DNA of 64,000 nucleotides from Sipunculus nudus (GCA_026874595.1 CM049318.1:25942956-26006955); one strand, 5' to 3'. Positions 1 to 13,118 are shown, numbered from the stretch's first letter. Program-made: numbers and translations. Notes: generated by a model not told the origin, from the sequence alone.

Positions 1-867
1 ATGATTTATATTTCGTGGGCACAGGCTAATTTGAGTACGCCAAATCCGTTTTAGGTTTTATTTTTACATTTTATGTAGTTTCTCGTTATCATTTTGGTGC
101 TATTTGATATTATAGATCTATGCAATTGATAATATACATCCATGTATGCATGTAAATAAGTTTTATATGATATATTAACATGCATATATCATATATTGTA
201 TAACAACGCATGTGTATATATATATTATTGTTTATCAATGGTTAATCCGCATTTGAAAGTATCTTTTGTTGTACATATGTTATATGTTTTATTTATCATC
301 AAGTTTTGTATAAAAGTTGTACATAACGAAAATGACAGGTGCTGCGCATTTGTGTAAATAAAAAAGTATTTTTTTATGTCAATATTCTGTTTTAAGATGG
401 TTGTGTACGCATGGTTTACGTCAAGCCCCGAAAAAAATAAACGCTATAACATTATATTGCATACTGAATATAGCAAATTCTTAAACTAAAATTCAACTCC
501 AGTTACATAATAATTTTAACCTGGCTGCCCTTTAATCCGGGCTATTGTATTTCTAAGTTTATTAGCTTGACACTGCCGCTAAAATAATACCCGGGATTCG
601 CTTCCTAGTATAATACGTGAGAAACTCATTACTCCGCCCGTAAAACAGGATATTGAATGCAAATATATTAAACCATAACCGTGTGGTCATTTTCGTAATA
701 ATTGACTAGGCTGTAATCTGGTTCAGCCCTGATACTGAGCGACTTTTACATACTATAATAACCTTGGACCTAGTATTTCTTTATTAATTCAACGACATAT
801 AATCGCTATAAATATACTTAAGCTGGTATATGGACGTTGACACCAGTTAACTATACAGACGGGCTTA
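1..867. other. AT-rich non-coding sequence, nothing recognised
   Basis: This stretch is strongly AT-rich with short TA-rich runs near 130-235. I see no reading frame with protein-like composition, no plausible splice-bounded exon and no recognisable repeat terminus before the MITE that follows. Confidence 0.5.
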
Positions 868-1126
868 AAACCAACAATACAACAACAACAAAATAAGGTA
901 TGGTTCTCAGGCACTTTTTTTCAGAAATCAGTGCGGGCGGGCGGTATGAAAATGTCATATGATCAGGGAAAAGCATGAAAATAACAAATTTCTTTCCTAA
1001 ACAGGTAAAAGCACTACAAAAATTGTATCTTCTTGAAAGATAAAAATCAAAATAAAAATTTTTGATGCTGGAGGTTAAAATTGACACGGCCGGTGCCTGA
1101 GAACCATACCTTTAATTTTTTTGGCC
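868..1126. mobile_element. MITE with AGGTATGGTTCTCAGGCAC termini, copy 1
   Basis: The segment carries inverted copies of AGGTATGGTTCTCAGGCAC (left from about 896, right ending about 1111). The right side runs on through a T-rich spacer to GGCC followed by TTA, exactly as in the better-preserved copy at 16468-16801. The left outer end is degraded, so the start near 868 is approximate. The interior also shares short blocks with the second copy in reverse orientation (GGCGGGCGG and the A/T run with AAATTTTTGATG), so the two are opposite-strand family members. There is no coding capacity, so it is non-autonomous. Confidence 0.6.
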
Positions 1127-1129
1127 TTA

Positions 1130-4100
1130 GTCTTTAATAATATGGCATATCATAAATTAGCTTCACAATGTGCTTAACACCATCCAGTTGTTTCTATTGA
1201 AATTAATGGCATCGGTCAGAAAATATGTTAATCTACTCGTGCCTATCGGTAATGTACCGTCAAAATTATATACAGTTTGACGGTCTATAAGTCTAGATAT
1301 CGACTAAATCTGTAATTATTAATATAACATAATCTTTCGCCTGAACATGTTGCATTAAACATTTCTGACAATGATACATGGATTTGCACTAATGAATCGT
1401 ATACATTGATGTACTTCTAGCGTTGGTTTATTTATTTATATATAAATTTTACGTTTGACATTATTAATCACTGTACCTAGGCCTATATAACATTGATGGA
1501 AACATTCATAGTGGCCCCGCCAAGGAGTTCATGTTCTCACCCGAGTCTGTTTGCTTGTTGTTTGCTTGTTGTTTGCTTGTTTGTTTGTCTATTTGCTAGA
1601 GCACACAAAATATGCTGAATCAATTACACCAGGGGACTTGGGGACCAGCAAATACCCCAATAAATTTGCTTTGAGGACCTGTATCACAAGACGAAATAGT
1701 TTGTTGTTTTGTCCTTTTGGGTTGTTTTATCATGGCGGAGGTATGCGCTCTGCAGTGTGTTATTCTATGGAACTCTATGGAGTTTTTTGCTGGAATGCAG
1801 GCGAATTCAATAAAGAGTATAGTATGATTGAACGCCTTATTTAATAGAATTGGTCTCTTTGTTTGGCGCACTGATTCATGGCTCAAATGTACAGATAATT
1901 GAATACGGCGGATAGGTACTTGTCAAATAACTGACGACTTCTAAGGAGGTTTATCATTGACGCACGAGTCTTTATGATGATAAAGGGGCGTGTTTAAGTG
2001 ACTGATTGCTTCTCTTTAGGCATCACTTCTTGAAGTCCATCGTCCCCTACTTCATACTCACTAATGGTCCTAACTATAACACCTATACAGGGCTGACAAT
2101 AGTATACCTCACGCACCGAAACCATCAGTGTCACTAGTTCATAAATTCTTCAGCTGATATGTGCAATAGCTGAAATTTAAAGGCGGCGTAAGAGGGAAAG
2201 AGAAAGGGACACTATCGAGTCGCTTTACCTTAACGCCTAATATACACCAAATTAAATCTAAATAATTTTGAGACCCTAGTAGTGCTAGATTGAAAATGTT
2301 AAAAGGGAAACGAATATCTTTTGGGTTTTTTTTGCCACATCTTTTCTTATTTAAGATATATCTACAGGTATAATATTTTGTGCATTCTAGTGACACTTTC
2401 TCCGGGATGGAATTTTTCAAATTTGTATTTTTCTCTCACTTGTATTACAGTGAAAATTATGCGTTTTTAATTGAAAAGTATATGCTCTTTTGAACACAGA
2501 AAATTTTGCCCGTCTTTCTTGTTCTTCCAAAGTTAGTGCTTACATGTACAGTTCTGTTATGGAAAGCTTTGATACGTAAAAACCTGCAGAAATCCTGGTA
2601 TCACAACTACATCGTTAGTACAGCTTTCCATTGTTTCGTCTTCAAAACCATGCATATTGCTATTCTATGCGCCACAACAGGCCTCAAGATGATATATTAC
2701 CGTCACTTTGTAAGTGTGATCTCCTTTTGTTGATCAAGTATGTAATCAAGATCTTGTCACTGAAACGGCGCACCACTGAGTTCACAAACCCATTTTAATA
2801 GTGTTAGGTTACAAGGCTACGTTTATGACCTCTGTTTATCCAACCAAGGTCGGAGTGGATGCGATGACTGAATGTGAAAACTGTTCTTGACATTGTGTCC
2901 CCGGATCACATCCTTGACCGGAAAGACCTTATGCAAATACAGCTTACTAAACACTTATTTGATCGTAATAATATGTCATGTTTGCATGACGCTTAGTTCT
3001 TGTTCGTTTGCCCACTGTTCACCTCTGCTCAGATCACCAGTTATACAAATATTGTTATATAACGTTACATACAAGGAACATGGTATGTCGACTTTCCTTA
3101 GTGTGTATTTAACATGAGAAGTTTCTCATAACAAACTGCTCCGTTTTGTTATGCTGCTAGTCAAATAAAGAAAGAAATAGACTGGTTCCTGTGTCCTATA
3201 ACGTGTCTGAATTTTACATCTTCCGTGGCGGCTGCGATGAGGAGAGAAAAAGGCAACCAGTCTGATAAAGGATCTGCTCGACTATAAAGGCAGAACGGAA
3301 CATCCGTTTCTTATCAAGCTGCTCCTTATAGCAGATACGTAAACAATTGCACAGTTTGCTCAAATAACAATGTGACAGGTTTTGTACTTGTCAATGAAAA
3401 ACAAATGCAAAACGCATTTTTTTTAGATGTTTAATGATCAATGCTGCTTTGTGAGTTCAAGTTTTCATGAAAGGATCTAACATGGGAATATCCAACATTA
3501 AATAACCATGCATGTCCTCTAAATAAACAACAAAAAAGAGTATTTCTGCTTAGCTTTCTTTCGTGATATTGATAAACAATTCAGTATTAAATCCTCAGAA
3601 AAAGGTTGCGTATAAATCATTGTAAATCATTTTCAATTGCTCATAAGAAATAAAGTTCAAAAGCAAATTTCTGGATTTGATACGGAATTAAATATTTATC
3701 CCCTTACCTCTAGAGACTTTACTTATGACCTTTTCACCACCATGACGTTCACGAGTGCATGGTTAGGAATGCTTGACAAGTTAAGCATGCTGGCCCTTCC
3801 TCGAGGCGATCCTGGTATTTGTCACTTTAACATCTTTAAAGGTAGGTGCAATGGTCTATGAAAAGGCGGTATGTCCAAGAACCCGACAATTGATCACATT
3901 CCCCCTCCCCCTTTATCATCATATATAGTACCCTCTCTAGGTATTGAACGGCGCCTTAGATGTTTCCGACTGGTTGACAAGAGGCTTTCAATGAGATTCA
4001 ATTATTTCTACATTGTGTTCTATGAAAACGATTCATTGACCCATTAATTAATTACCATTTCTCTCCTAAATAGATCGACATTCCTGCATACCGGAAGTTT

Positions 4101-4800
4101 CTCTGGCAGAACTGACGCGTCAGTGGCCCTCCTATTATTTCTTATGGATTAAATTTCTCTGTTATAAAGCAAAACAACCTAATATCCCGTATAAACTATA
4201 ATCTCCGGATCCACCGCTAGCATTTTTTTAACGGATTTCAAAATGAAAACCATGCAGGTCCTCAGGAGTACGGTTCCAAACTTTATCATTCAAAATGAAT
4301 TCACTATGTTGTGCTAATATGCACCTATCCAGGAAGTGTCACTTGTTTTAATATCACTCCTAGGACTTAGTAAGGTTTAATATATTTTGTACTGGTCGGT
4401 AGATTTTGAAATATTGGACGTTTCTTATTTCTGGACGTGATCTTACATGTATTTTAGTTACCTAAACAGCCTTACAGAGATTGATATAGAGGCCAGAACT
4501 AAACAGACAGCCCAGAACAAAATTAAAGCACCAGTTAAGGGCCTTTTCGAACGGAAGAACGACGGAAAGAGAGAACTTACGAAGGAAGGAACGCTTTGGA
4601 CAGAGGGACGAACAGACGGATAGAAGGACAACCGAATGATTTTATGTATGGATATTTTATGGTTTAATATGCCAAAGTTATACCAGATTTTATTTCATGC
4701 TAACTTCAACTATATATTTCATTGTTTCCATAAGATACATAAGCAATAAATTGTTATTAGATGTTAAACATTGGATGAATGGAAACTATTTGAAAATGAA
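1130..4800. other. non-coding sequence, no gene recognised
   Basis: Only short chance reading frames with no family resemblance are present. A T/G-rich simple stretch (repeats of TTGCTTGTTG) lies at about 1548-1592 and a purine-rich stretch at about 4540-4640. I see no clear repeat boundary or RNA gene. Confidence 0.45.
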
Positions 4801-4804
4801 TGAT

Positions 4805-5640
4805 ACCAAAATAGAGTTTATTTATTTGGATTTTGTCAAACAAAATGGATAAGACTGTGGTCAATTCTATACATCTTGCTGACTCTATGATTCAGCGGTC
4901 TAAGTGCCTAAATCTACTTGGATATACATTGGACAGTGAACTTTTACTTAAGGAACATATCAAGAAAAAAATGCAAAGTAGATTTGTGTAACATCAATAG
5001 AATCAGGAAGATTTCTAGACATCTAACTCTGGAATCTGGCAAAATGTTAGACTCGGTCACGGTGCAGTCACATTTTAACTATGGAAACAGTCTTTTTGTG
5101 GGATTACCTGATAATTCTCTATGACCTAAGCAGCTTCTTCAGAATTATGCTTTCAAAGTCATAAAAATATAAGGAAATTTGTGAGTTTAACTTAAACTGG
5201 TTGCCAATTCGACCAAGGAGTCAGTTTAAGACCCTGCTTATTGCTTACAAATCCTTTCATAATATGACCACCAGAGCACTTGAGTGAATTATTGAACTTT
5301 AAAATAGACAACATATCGAACGATAACATCTGTTGATGATTTACTATTGGAAGTACCATTTATCAAGAAAGAAGCTTTTCAGGACCGTAGTTTCTCTGAA
5401 TTAGTACTCTGATTGTGGAACAATCTTCCATATGATCTTTGGTCTCAAGCAGTGTCAATGTTTTTAAACGGAACTTGAAAACACATATTTTTAAGTTTTT
5501 AATTAACGTAACTGAGCTTGGTTATTATTTATACATTGTACAATTGTATCTCCTGTATGTTATGTAAAGTGCAATTGAAAGTTTTCATTGCTGTAATGAG
5601 CGCTATATAAATGGTAATGTAATGTGATATTTATTGGAAA
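4805..5640 (+). pseudogene. decayed 3' end of a non-LTR retrotransposon (reverse transcriptase C-terminal region)
   Basis: Translated in shifting frames, the segment shows the order of motifs typical of the C-terminal part of CR1/L2/Jockey-like reverse transcriptase proteins: NLLGYTLDSELLLKEHI (from about 4910), then NINRIRKISRHLTLES, then a YGNSLFVGLPDNSL block (about 5080-5120), then LWNNLPYDLWSQ (about 5415-5450). Stops and frameshifts separate the blocks. The end carries GCGCTATATAAATG followed by TAATG repeats (about 5598-5625), a 3' tail typical of such elements. What is seen is a 5'-truncated dead copy; family assignment beyond non-LTR is inference. It encodes no working protein. Confidence 0.7.
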
Positions 5641-6540
5641 ATGGTTTACCTCCTATATCCGTAACTTCAATAATCCGAACATATTGTATGCCCCCAGACT
5701 ATTCGGATAATCGAGGGTCTACATTATTTCAAAGGATATATGTAAAAATGAACTGTTTATGTTTCACGACGAGGATCCTGTTGAAGACTCTCGATTATAT
5801 TATAGAGGTCACATGACAAAACTCACAAATCTTACTCTTTGTACACAGCACACGATCATAACATGCAATGTGTTAAATGAACCTAGTACAAGTGAACGTT
5901 GTCCAACTGAATAAGGTCCAAGGGGACATCGTCCCAGGGGATTTCTCCCAAGCGATGTAAAATCATCCACACGAACATTGTCCTACCGGGATGACACCAG
6001 GTGAGTGAAACAGGACCCCGTGGAATAGATTGGTCTCTCTGATATTGCTCACAATCAAATAATTGTTTAGCGATTCAGACACAGTTCTTATGGAAGGTCA
6101 TGGCGGGCACAGATGGAGCCCGGGGCTACAATACCTTTAGTCATGGATGCATTCAGTCTTCAACAGACCTTGACGTTAACTTTGCATGGACAAACAAGAG
6201 CGGTACAATCAACTTTACCGAATGCGCGGTCCAAAAGTCCCGGCGGTCAGCAGCTGACAAATGTAATACTACATCGCAACAATATTGTCTAGATTACATG
6301 CTCACATAACAAGAGAAACGCAAACATACAAAGTCACGCGGCCACATCGCCCTGGGGCTTTACGAATTGTAATGGCCATGACACTTCAAAACTATTATAT
6401 ATTAACTTCGAGGGAACAATACCCCACCCATATGTCACATTAGAGCAACAGACGTGTGTTGAAATAGGATACGTGTTTCATTAAAGGGTGAATGTTCGCC
6501 GAGGGCAGTTTCATTAATAGTCAGGCTAAAATCAGATGAA
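5641..6540. other. mostly non-coding; one weak exon candidate
   Basis: The only item of interest is an open frame at 6071-6309 after a possible TTGTTTAG splice acceptor. Its 79-80 codons contain four cysteines and three N-glycosylation sequons (NKS, NFT, NTT). No partner exon was found, so it is not called as a gene. The rest shows no structure I can name. Confidence 0.35.
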
Positions 6541-6770
6541 TGTTTGACGTATGATATTTAGTATATTTGTTAGTATTTGGTATATTTTGTAATATTTGGT
6601 ATATTTTGGTAATAGTTTGGTAAAATTTTGGTAATATTTGTATATTTAGGTAATATTTGTTATATTTTGGTAATATTTGGTATATATTGGTAATATTTGG
6701 TATAAATTTATATATTTTGTTAATATTTGGTATATTTTGGAAATAATTTTGTATATTTTGGGCGATAAAT
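6541..6770. repeat. AT minisatellite built on TTGGTAATATTTGGTATATT
   Basis: Degenerate tandem repeats of 8 to 16 bp based on GGTAATATTT and GGTATATTTT cover about 230 bp. On the minus strand they read as an N/I/Y/K-rich frame, which is a composition artefact and not a gene. Confidence 0.8.
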
Positions 6771-6789
6771 TTAACAATGTCAAACATAT

Positions 6790-7930
6790 ATTATGTAGGT
6801 AGCTATATTGGTACGATACGGATATTCAGCATTACTAACGCCACTATTGTATTTACCTAAGCTGGTTATTTGAATTATTACTTTCCTGTCCCAGCTGTTG
6901 TTTTGTCTTTTAAAAACTTAAATTCTAATGACGACTCTTTGTGATTATTTTGGAGGGTTAGGAAGATCGCCAAAATATAACCTTTATATATTGAAAGTAT
7001 TAAAATGTATTATTTTCACTATGAGATTTCGAAGTTTCGTCATCTTGGTCCAAGGTCATGGCCATTTATTTAAGTTCTTTCCATCATGCACCCCTTCTCA
7101 TCTTTTTTTTTTTTTGCAATAATTTCTGGCAAATCAAAGAACACAAAAGGTTTTGGCAAAAAGGGCAGAAAGAGGGAAAATGCGAATTCATATATTTTTG
7201 AAATAATAAACTACCTCTTGACATTTTTCTGTAAACCATTTAAAAACCATTGTTTGAGAAAGTCTATTCCGTAGCAACATACAACCACCAACGTTTGAAT
7301 TGAACATGACAGAGATATGATATCGACATAATAGACGTTACGTTCAAAAGCAAACCCATAACTATTCGACCAATGATCAAGAGCTGTCGACCCCTTTTCA
7401 CAGCGAGGCTTGCATAATCCTCGATACACATTACGTCATAACATATCCCTGAAGGATAAACAATGGCCACATGTTAGGAACGCCATGAATCATGGCTATA
7501 TAACAGATCAGTAAACCAGGCCGTAAAGTGAATATCATTCATATAATAAGCAGGAAAGGAATAAAAATATTATGCATTTTCCGCCGTCTGCCAATAACAA
7601 TAGATTTGTCTTATAAGATTTTCTAGCCAAAAAATAATCGAGAGAAAAATAGGTGGACACGGGTTGGTTGAATGAATATATAGTAATATGGGCAACCTTT
7701 GTTCTAGAGCTGACCTAGCTGTTATTTTGATCAGATTCTTTCCGAAGGTATACATTTAGACTAAGACAATACATCTAGCTATCATTTCTATTGTCAGAAT
7801 AAAATGTGAACGGAAGATAGTGGATGTATTTGCGTGTGAAAACAGGGTCGAGTCCTGTATAGACCAGTAAATGAGACCCACACTCGCCCCGGACCTTAAA
7901 TTTCCAGACCGGCTTAGATCCAAAACACCC
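6790..7930. other. non-coding sequence, nothing recognised
   Basis: AT-rich with homopolymer T runs near 7105. Overlapping short frames on both strands show no domain resemblance. Confidence 0.45.
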
Positions 7931-7932
7931 TG

Positions 7933-8128
7933 AATATAAGCCCACACTGCCTTTCAAATAAGGTCATTTTTAATATATAGCCCACACCGCTTTTTAAATT
8001 ACCCCTTTTAAATATTTAGCCCGCACTGTCTTTCAAATTATGCCCTTTTAAATATTAAGCCCGCACTGCCTGTCAAATTACGCCGCTTTAATATTTAACA
8101 TGCAAAGCCTCGTAAATTACGTTCTTAA
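7933..8128. repeat. tandem array of about five 39-40 bp units
   Basis: Units begin with AATATTTAGCCCGCACTG-like sequence at 7933, 7972, 8011, 8051 and about 8090, each followed by CTTTCAAATTA and a CCTTTTA block. Divergence between units is moderate and the outer ones are most decayed. Confidence 0.8.
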
Positions 8129-8129
8129 A

Positions 8130-9960
8130 AAAAAATGAGCCATCTTCGTCTCAAAAACTTTCTGGTTCTTTCAGCCCGCTTTCCTCGCACATTATCAAAA
8201 ATAATAATATGAACTAAAAATGATATTTATAATTATGCGTGTTTTTATATAGAGCTCAAGTGCAATTAGATCAAGTAGGTCAGACATCGGATGCCTGCTC
8301 TGAAGCCATAAATTTTAAGCATACACATATATACACCAACTACAACACGAAAACATGATAGTCGCATGATAGTTTCTGTACCTGACACAATGTTCGCTCA
8401 ATTCATCATATTTATCCTAGTCTTTTGAAAATTATATCATATGCATTTTCGATATTTAACAAATTAAGCAAAGGTTTAACAAAACCAAACGAACAATGTT
8501 TATATCAACATTATTTGGAATGTTCAACTTTTTGCTTTCCCGGTTGGAAATTGATAAATGACCAATAAATCATTCTGGACAACGTGGGCAGATGTGTGAC
8601 GTGGTGTAATCGTCACAGTTGGAAGGGACGTCCGGCCACTGACAGACCAGGCGCGAAGCGACCGCCACCTGTCGTATCTGAGACGAGACCCGTCGTTGTA
8701 ATTACGTCCATACCACGATCGACCTTCATCATTTATCACAAAGCTGTCCCCGTAACTGACAATGGGCGTTTTTATTGGCGTATAATTCCCTGGCCAGAAA
8801 ACAACGCTTTATTAAACAGCAATGAAAGTGTCCATGAGTGCCTCCCAACGGTGTGTTTATTCATGCCTGCATCGGAGCGTACGTGTGCTGTGTTTAAAGC
8901 TGATCTAAATTTCTGTTTGTTTACATAGATTTCAGATTCCATATGACGTGATTTTTGTACGTTCGTTTGAGATGACTGCAGAAAATTACAGATTTTGACA
9001 TGATTAATAAACTTATCAAATGTTCAAAATGTTAATGGAGTTTGCAAAGTTCACTTTCTTGAAGGTACCCTTCATTCAGAAGCGTACATTTGAGCCAATA
9101 ACCAAATGAGGCACAAACTAGTTTGGGCATCTTTTCAATAACCATTTCACTATCCATAAGAAGTCGTTGTCCATTCCTAAGTATCCGTTATCTTTAAGGG
9201 GCACAAAAGAAAATAAATTACTCCACTTTTTCATATATACAGAAAATTCATCTAATAATAAATGACCATGCTTGATTGCAAATAAATATCCAAGAGATAT
9301 AAATATTGACCTCTGATTTTCACACGTAAAAGAATACTCGTGGAAGTGAAGAAAACACTTAAATAAGGACCTATAATAACAACACGGACATACGAACTGG
9401 TATTTAAACAAAAATTTTCTGTGTCAGACGAGTGTGTGTTAAATGGAGTTACGAGCGAGGGGCCTGAAACAGTTTGTTTTGAAAGCACTGCTTTCAATAT
9501 AAGGTCCACTTTGCACTAAACGCCCAGAAACCTATTTCCACTAAGAGGAAACATCTGCAGAATCTGTTTAAAGAATTAATTAAGGGCTGCAGTCCAACTT
9601 TTTGAAGGATAAAATATAAGTTGGCAATAGACCGGAGGTTCAGTCCTGGTGACCAAAACACAGAGCAGATGCCAAAATCCACAATACAATGTCGGTCATT
9701 AAGAATTTCTAGTCTCCCTTAAAATGTCGTTGAGAAGAATACACTCAAAAAGGATTGTGTTTGTGAAAAGTCAGGTGAAGTATTCGTGGGAGGGGAGGGG
9801 GCGTTAAGGGACGCGCGCAATCTCTGTAATTCTGACAATTCTTATACTTTTATGTATTTTCTTATGCATTTTCCCATTCATCCCTCCGTCTATCTCTCTC
9901 TCTCTCTCTTCCACATTCACACAAATACAAAATACGAATGATTATCCCACATAACGACAA
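8130..9960. other. non-coding sequence with a GC-richer island near 8580-8720
   Basis: Around 8580-8720 the base composition is visibly richer in G and C than the flanks, and open frames occur on both strands (114 codons on plus from 8584). Neither translation resembles a known family. A short CT microsatellite lies near 9893-9910. The GC-rich island could be regulatory or an unrecognised exon; the sequence does not decide. Confidence 0.35.
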
Positions 9961-9969
9961 AGTGTGAAA

Positions 9970-10789
9970 GAAAAAACATTTTATTAAATAAATTACATTC
10001 AGCACCTTTCATTACCACAAATGGTTGATATATACAAAATAATATATACAGTTTGACTCAAGAGCCAATGTTATGAATCATTTATGTATATTATACATAT
10101 ACTGCATATAAATTGACTGCATAATAGAAACATACTATGATATATTTTTCGTACGAGTTTATATCCGTATATCCTATAAATTTCAATTTGAAAAATTGAA
10201 ACGAGGAACTGGATCCTGCATGTGCGACAGAACCAATTTCCAGGAGATCATGAACAGTTATTCATGTACAGTATGTAATACCAAACAAATATATTCAAAT
10301 ATGTTGCATGTACATGAAAAGAGACGTGCGTTATAATCAAAATTATCATTTTGGTATTTTAGCGTACATTATTGTCGTAGCTTCTGTTATAATACAGTAG
10401 ACTTTCATCATTTTATATTTAGAGCAAGCGTGTTCTATAAAACGAGAATTATAAAATGACCTACAAAATATTAAACCTACGTGTCAATGGAAGCAAATAA
10501 TCTTTGAAAAGGGACTGGCTTTCTCAATCATAATATATTAATAACAAATGTAGACTTTATTGAAATATACACAAATTTGGAAACAAGACATCTAAATAAC
10601 ATTTGAGGTATCTGTTGTAGTAAAAGCAAGGCTGAGATTTGAGAAAACAAAATATCGCATTAAAATATAAAATTAACAGTTCATGATGTACGAGTAGCAA
10701 GCAATATAAAGGCAGGCACAGTTTTTTCTTTATACATCTATCACAGTATCTGAATTGGGAACACATCGGGTAAAATATTAACACGTGTA
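9970..10789 (-). other. probable 3' untranslated region of the Ly6 gene
   Basis: After the stop at 10790-10792 the minus strand has AATAAA-type signals at about 10561-10556 and again near 9985-9980. No coding exon continues. Either site could end the transcript; the choice is inference. Confidence 0.45.
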
Positions 10790-10951
10790 TCAACTGAATA
10801 TGTGTACCAGGAGACATGAAATGAACCAAATAAACAGTTGGACCCCAACAGTACTTCCGGTGTTAGGCAATGACGTCAACAGCCAGGCTGTTCCAAAATC
10901 CGTCGGTACTGCCTCGTTGCAATAAGACTGTGTACAGCAAGAAACGCATTC
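10790..10951 (-). CDS. Ly6 gene, coding exon 4 (C-terminal)
   Basis: Acceptor TTTTTGTAG precedes GAATGCGTT. The exon encodes residues 115-167: ECVSCC, YCN, a spacer, and the hydrophobic GPI-signal tail, then TGA. Confidence 0.85.
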   Translation of the reverse strand, partial: ECVSCCTQSYCNEAVPTDFGTAWLLTSLPNTGSTVGVQLFIWFISCLLVHIFS

Positions 10952-13118
10952 CTACAAAAATGCATTAATTAATTATTATTTTAATTTTTTTTTGTTGATC
11001 CTTCTCATCTGACCTTATTATTATTTACTTACTTCACGTTTCAACATTACAAGGTTCCATATTTCGGACTGCGTATACAGTTAATAGATCGTTGTTATCA
11101 AGTTAAAGAATGCCTTTCTTCTCTTTGCCTAACTTAGAGAGCCACTCAAATTGAATTAAGGAAATTTTCAAAATGAACTCGATCCATAGATACATTTTCA
11201 TTGAGCCGTACATTATTTTTAATTAGAATTTTATCCCTTCGCAATTCGGCGCCAGTAGACGGCTATCTGGTAGATGACCTGCAGTAGAGTACCGCAGTGA
11301 AGTACCTGACATATGGCGCTGCGATAGTCCCTTCGCATAAGATGTCAAATTTCTCAAGATTTTTATGATTTTGCTAAACGAATCCCCCATAGGACACACT
11401 AGGCATCGTTCCCGAAATTTCAAAACAAAAAATGGAGTTGCATAATAAAGGTTCTCCCAATCAGAGCAGATTGTATACATTTTAATGACACGCATTGTCC
11501 AATTTTGTACAATTTATATACGATATTCCATTCACACATTTAAGATATTAATTGTAAGCTTACTTAATATTTTACAAGATTAATTTGATATTTTACCGGC
11601 AAGAATAAAAGAACAGCTGAATGTGAACAGAAATAAAATACGTACCTTACAGAGAGATTTTATTTACAATTCTTATTAAAAATGAGGGCTGAAATTTATA
11701 CTGACCTTGACCCCTGGGATATCGGTGTCATGGCAACCCACGTGATCTTCTGTACAGTGATGAGCTGGGGCACACATTTTGTTGACGACCAGTGTCACTG
11801 ACGATGACGTGTCTATACGATGGACGGTCTTACACACTGTGTGATCTGTAAAATGACGGAAATAAATATAAGTATGTAAATAATATGGTATATGAAATGA
11901 TTTATTTATAATTTTAAGGGATATGATGACACATTACCTTATTTTAAACTTTCTCCAACCGTGGATTTACGAGTACAGGACACACATTAAGCCATATTTT
12001 GAAATTGTATATGGAAATGTATGTATGTGTACCAATCTGATCTCAGATATATTCCAATAAGACAAATATTCATTGTTCCGTCTTGACTGATAGTTTATAT
12101 GCAGTTTACGTCATTAGTCCAATCATCCTGTATCACTCGAGTGTCTAGGGATGTAGAGACATACACACGTGCGCCCGGTGACACAAACTCCATATTCGCA
12201 TGATCAATGTTGATAAAATATTACTTACTTAGTGGGCAGGTGACGTCAGGAGCCCAGTCGTTACACTCCGTGTTGTTAGTCTTGTTACGGCACGTCCAGC
12301 ACGTCAGGTCGGACGCTGAAACCAAAAATTATCGGTTATATAAATATCATTGATATCTCGGTAAAATAACCAAACATCCATAATTCCGGATGCACAATGA
12401 AAGCTAAGCCTGTTTTGGATAAGGTGAGAGAAAAACAATCATTGAGTAACAGCAACTACTTATATTTCGTTACTGAGCTGTTCCATTCTATTTGATAATA
12501 TCGGGATACTTCAAACCACACCGAGATGACGGATCTTTTCTCTCGATATACGAGTCCCTTTCACAGACACAGTGATGTAATAAATGATAAAATAAACATG
12601 GTGGTGTAGCATCAAAGTTTAACAAAATACCTAAGTAAACTGACTGCCGGCATTTTAGACCCACTTACATAATGAACATTATAACTCAATATGCCATAAT
12701 ATCGGTTAAATTGTTAAAACCCTTTTCATCAGATGCAGTATATGCATTGCGTCGCCGTCCCGTCCGCTACCATTTGCGTAGTATTGAAAATTACGTATTT
12801 CGCCACAATTACTGAAGTAACTTTGTTGGTGAGTTGTGGCGAGATCGTGTGCATCCCGCGTACCCACTCAAATTGGTATGAAAGGATCGTCCGTATTATA
12901 CACAGAATCAATTAATTTACAACAACAACAAAATAAATAAAAGTTGCCACAGTGTAACGCATGTGAACACGTTTTTAAATGTTTGCATATTATTTTAAGT
13001 TACCTGTGTTTGCGATGCGAATGACTTGGTTCCGCCCTTCGTACCGATTCTGAGGCAAGGCTTGTACTCCAAATGTAACCATGGAAACACACACCACAAG
13101 CATGACGACCCGCTCCAT
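10790..13118 (-). CDS. secreted Ly6/uPAR-domain protein, probably GPI-anchored (four coding exons)
   Basis: Coding exons, read right to left: 13118-13004, 12315-12229, 11845-11706 and 10951-10790. Phases join cleanly (1, 1, 0) to give 167 residues ending in TGA. Residues 1-20 form a hydrophobic signal peptide (MLVVCVSMVTF core, likely cleavage after VQA). Residues 42-126 are a three-finger Ly6/uPAR domain. It starts LTCWTC (C44, C47) and ends in the diagnostic CC-x4-CN (C119, C120, C125, N126). Twelve cysteines are visible in the domain (44, 47, 56, 65, 72, 92, 98, 105, 116, 119, 120, 125) against the usual eight to ten, implying at least one extra disulfide. Sequons lie at N49 and N52. Residues 151-166 are a hydrophobic tail after a small-residue stretch (NTGSTVG), the layout of a GPI-attachment signal. 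Ly6 proteins act outside the cell as ligands, receptor modulators or membrane-bound inhibitors; the partner here cannot be told. A single-exon gene is ruled out by the clear splice sites. Confidence 0.87.
11706..11845 (-). CDS. Ly6 gene, coding exon 3
   Basis: Acceptor TTTTACAG, donor AAG|GTCAGT. It encodes residues 68 (split) to 114, the middle finger region with C72, C92, C98 and C105. Confidence 0.85.
12229..12315 (-). CDS. Ly6 gene, coding exon 2
   Basis: Acceptor GTTTCAG, donor CTAA|GTAAGT. It encodes residues 39 (split) to 67 with C44, C47, C56, C65 and sequons N49 and N52. Phase 1 at both ends is typical of Ly6 exons. Confidence 0.87.

Noticed and set aside
6521-6787. Asn/Ile/Tyr-rich frame on minus
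   Set aside because: Direct translation of an AT minisatellite.
8584-8928. Open frame of 114 codons on plus
   Set aside because: No domain, no signal peptide, competing frame on the other strand, and no splice or promoter context.
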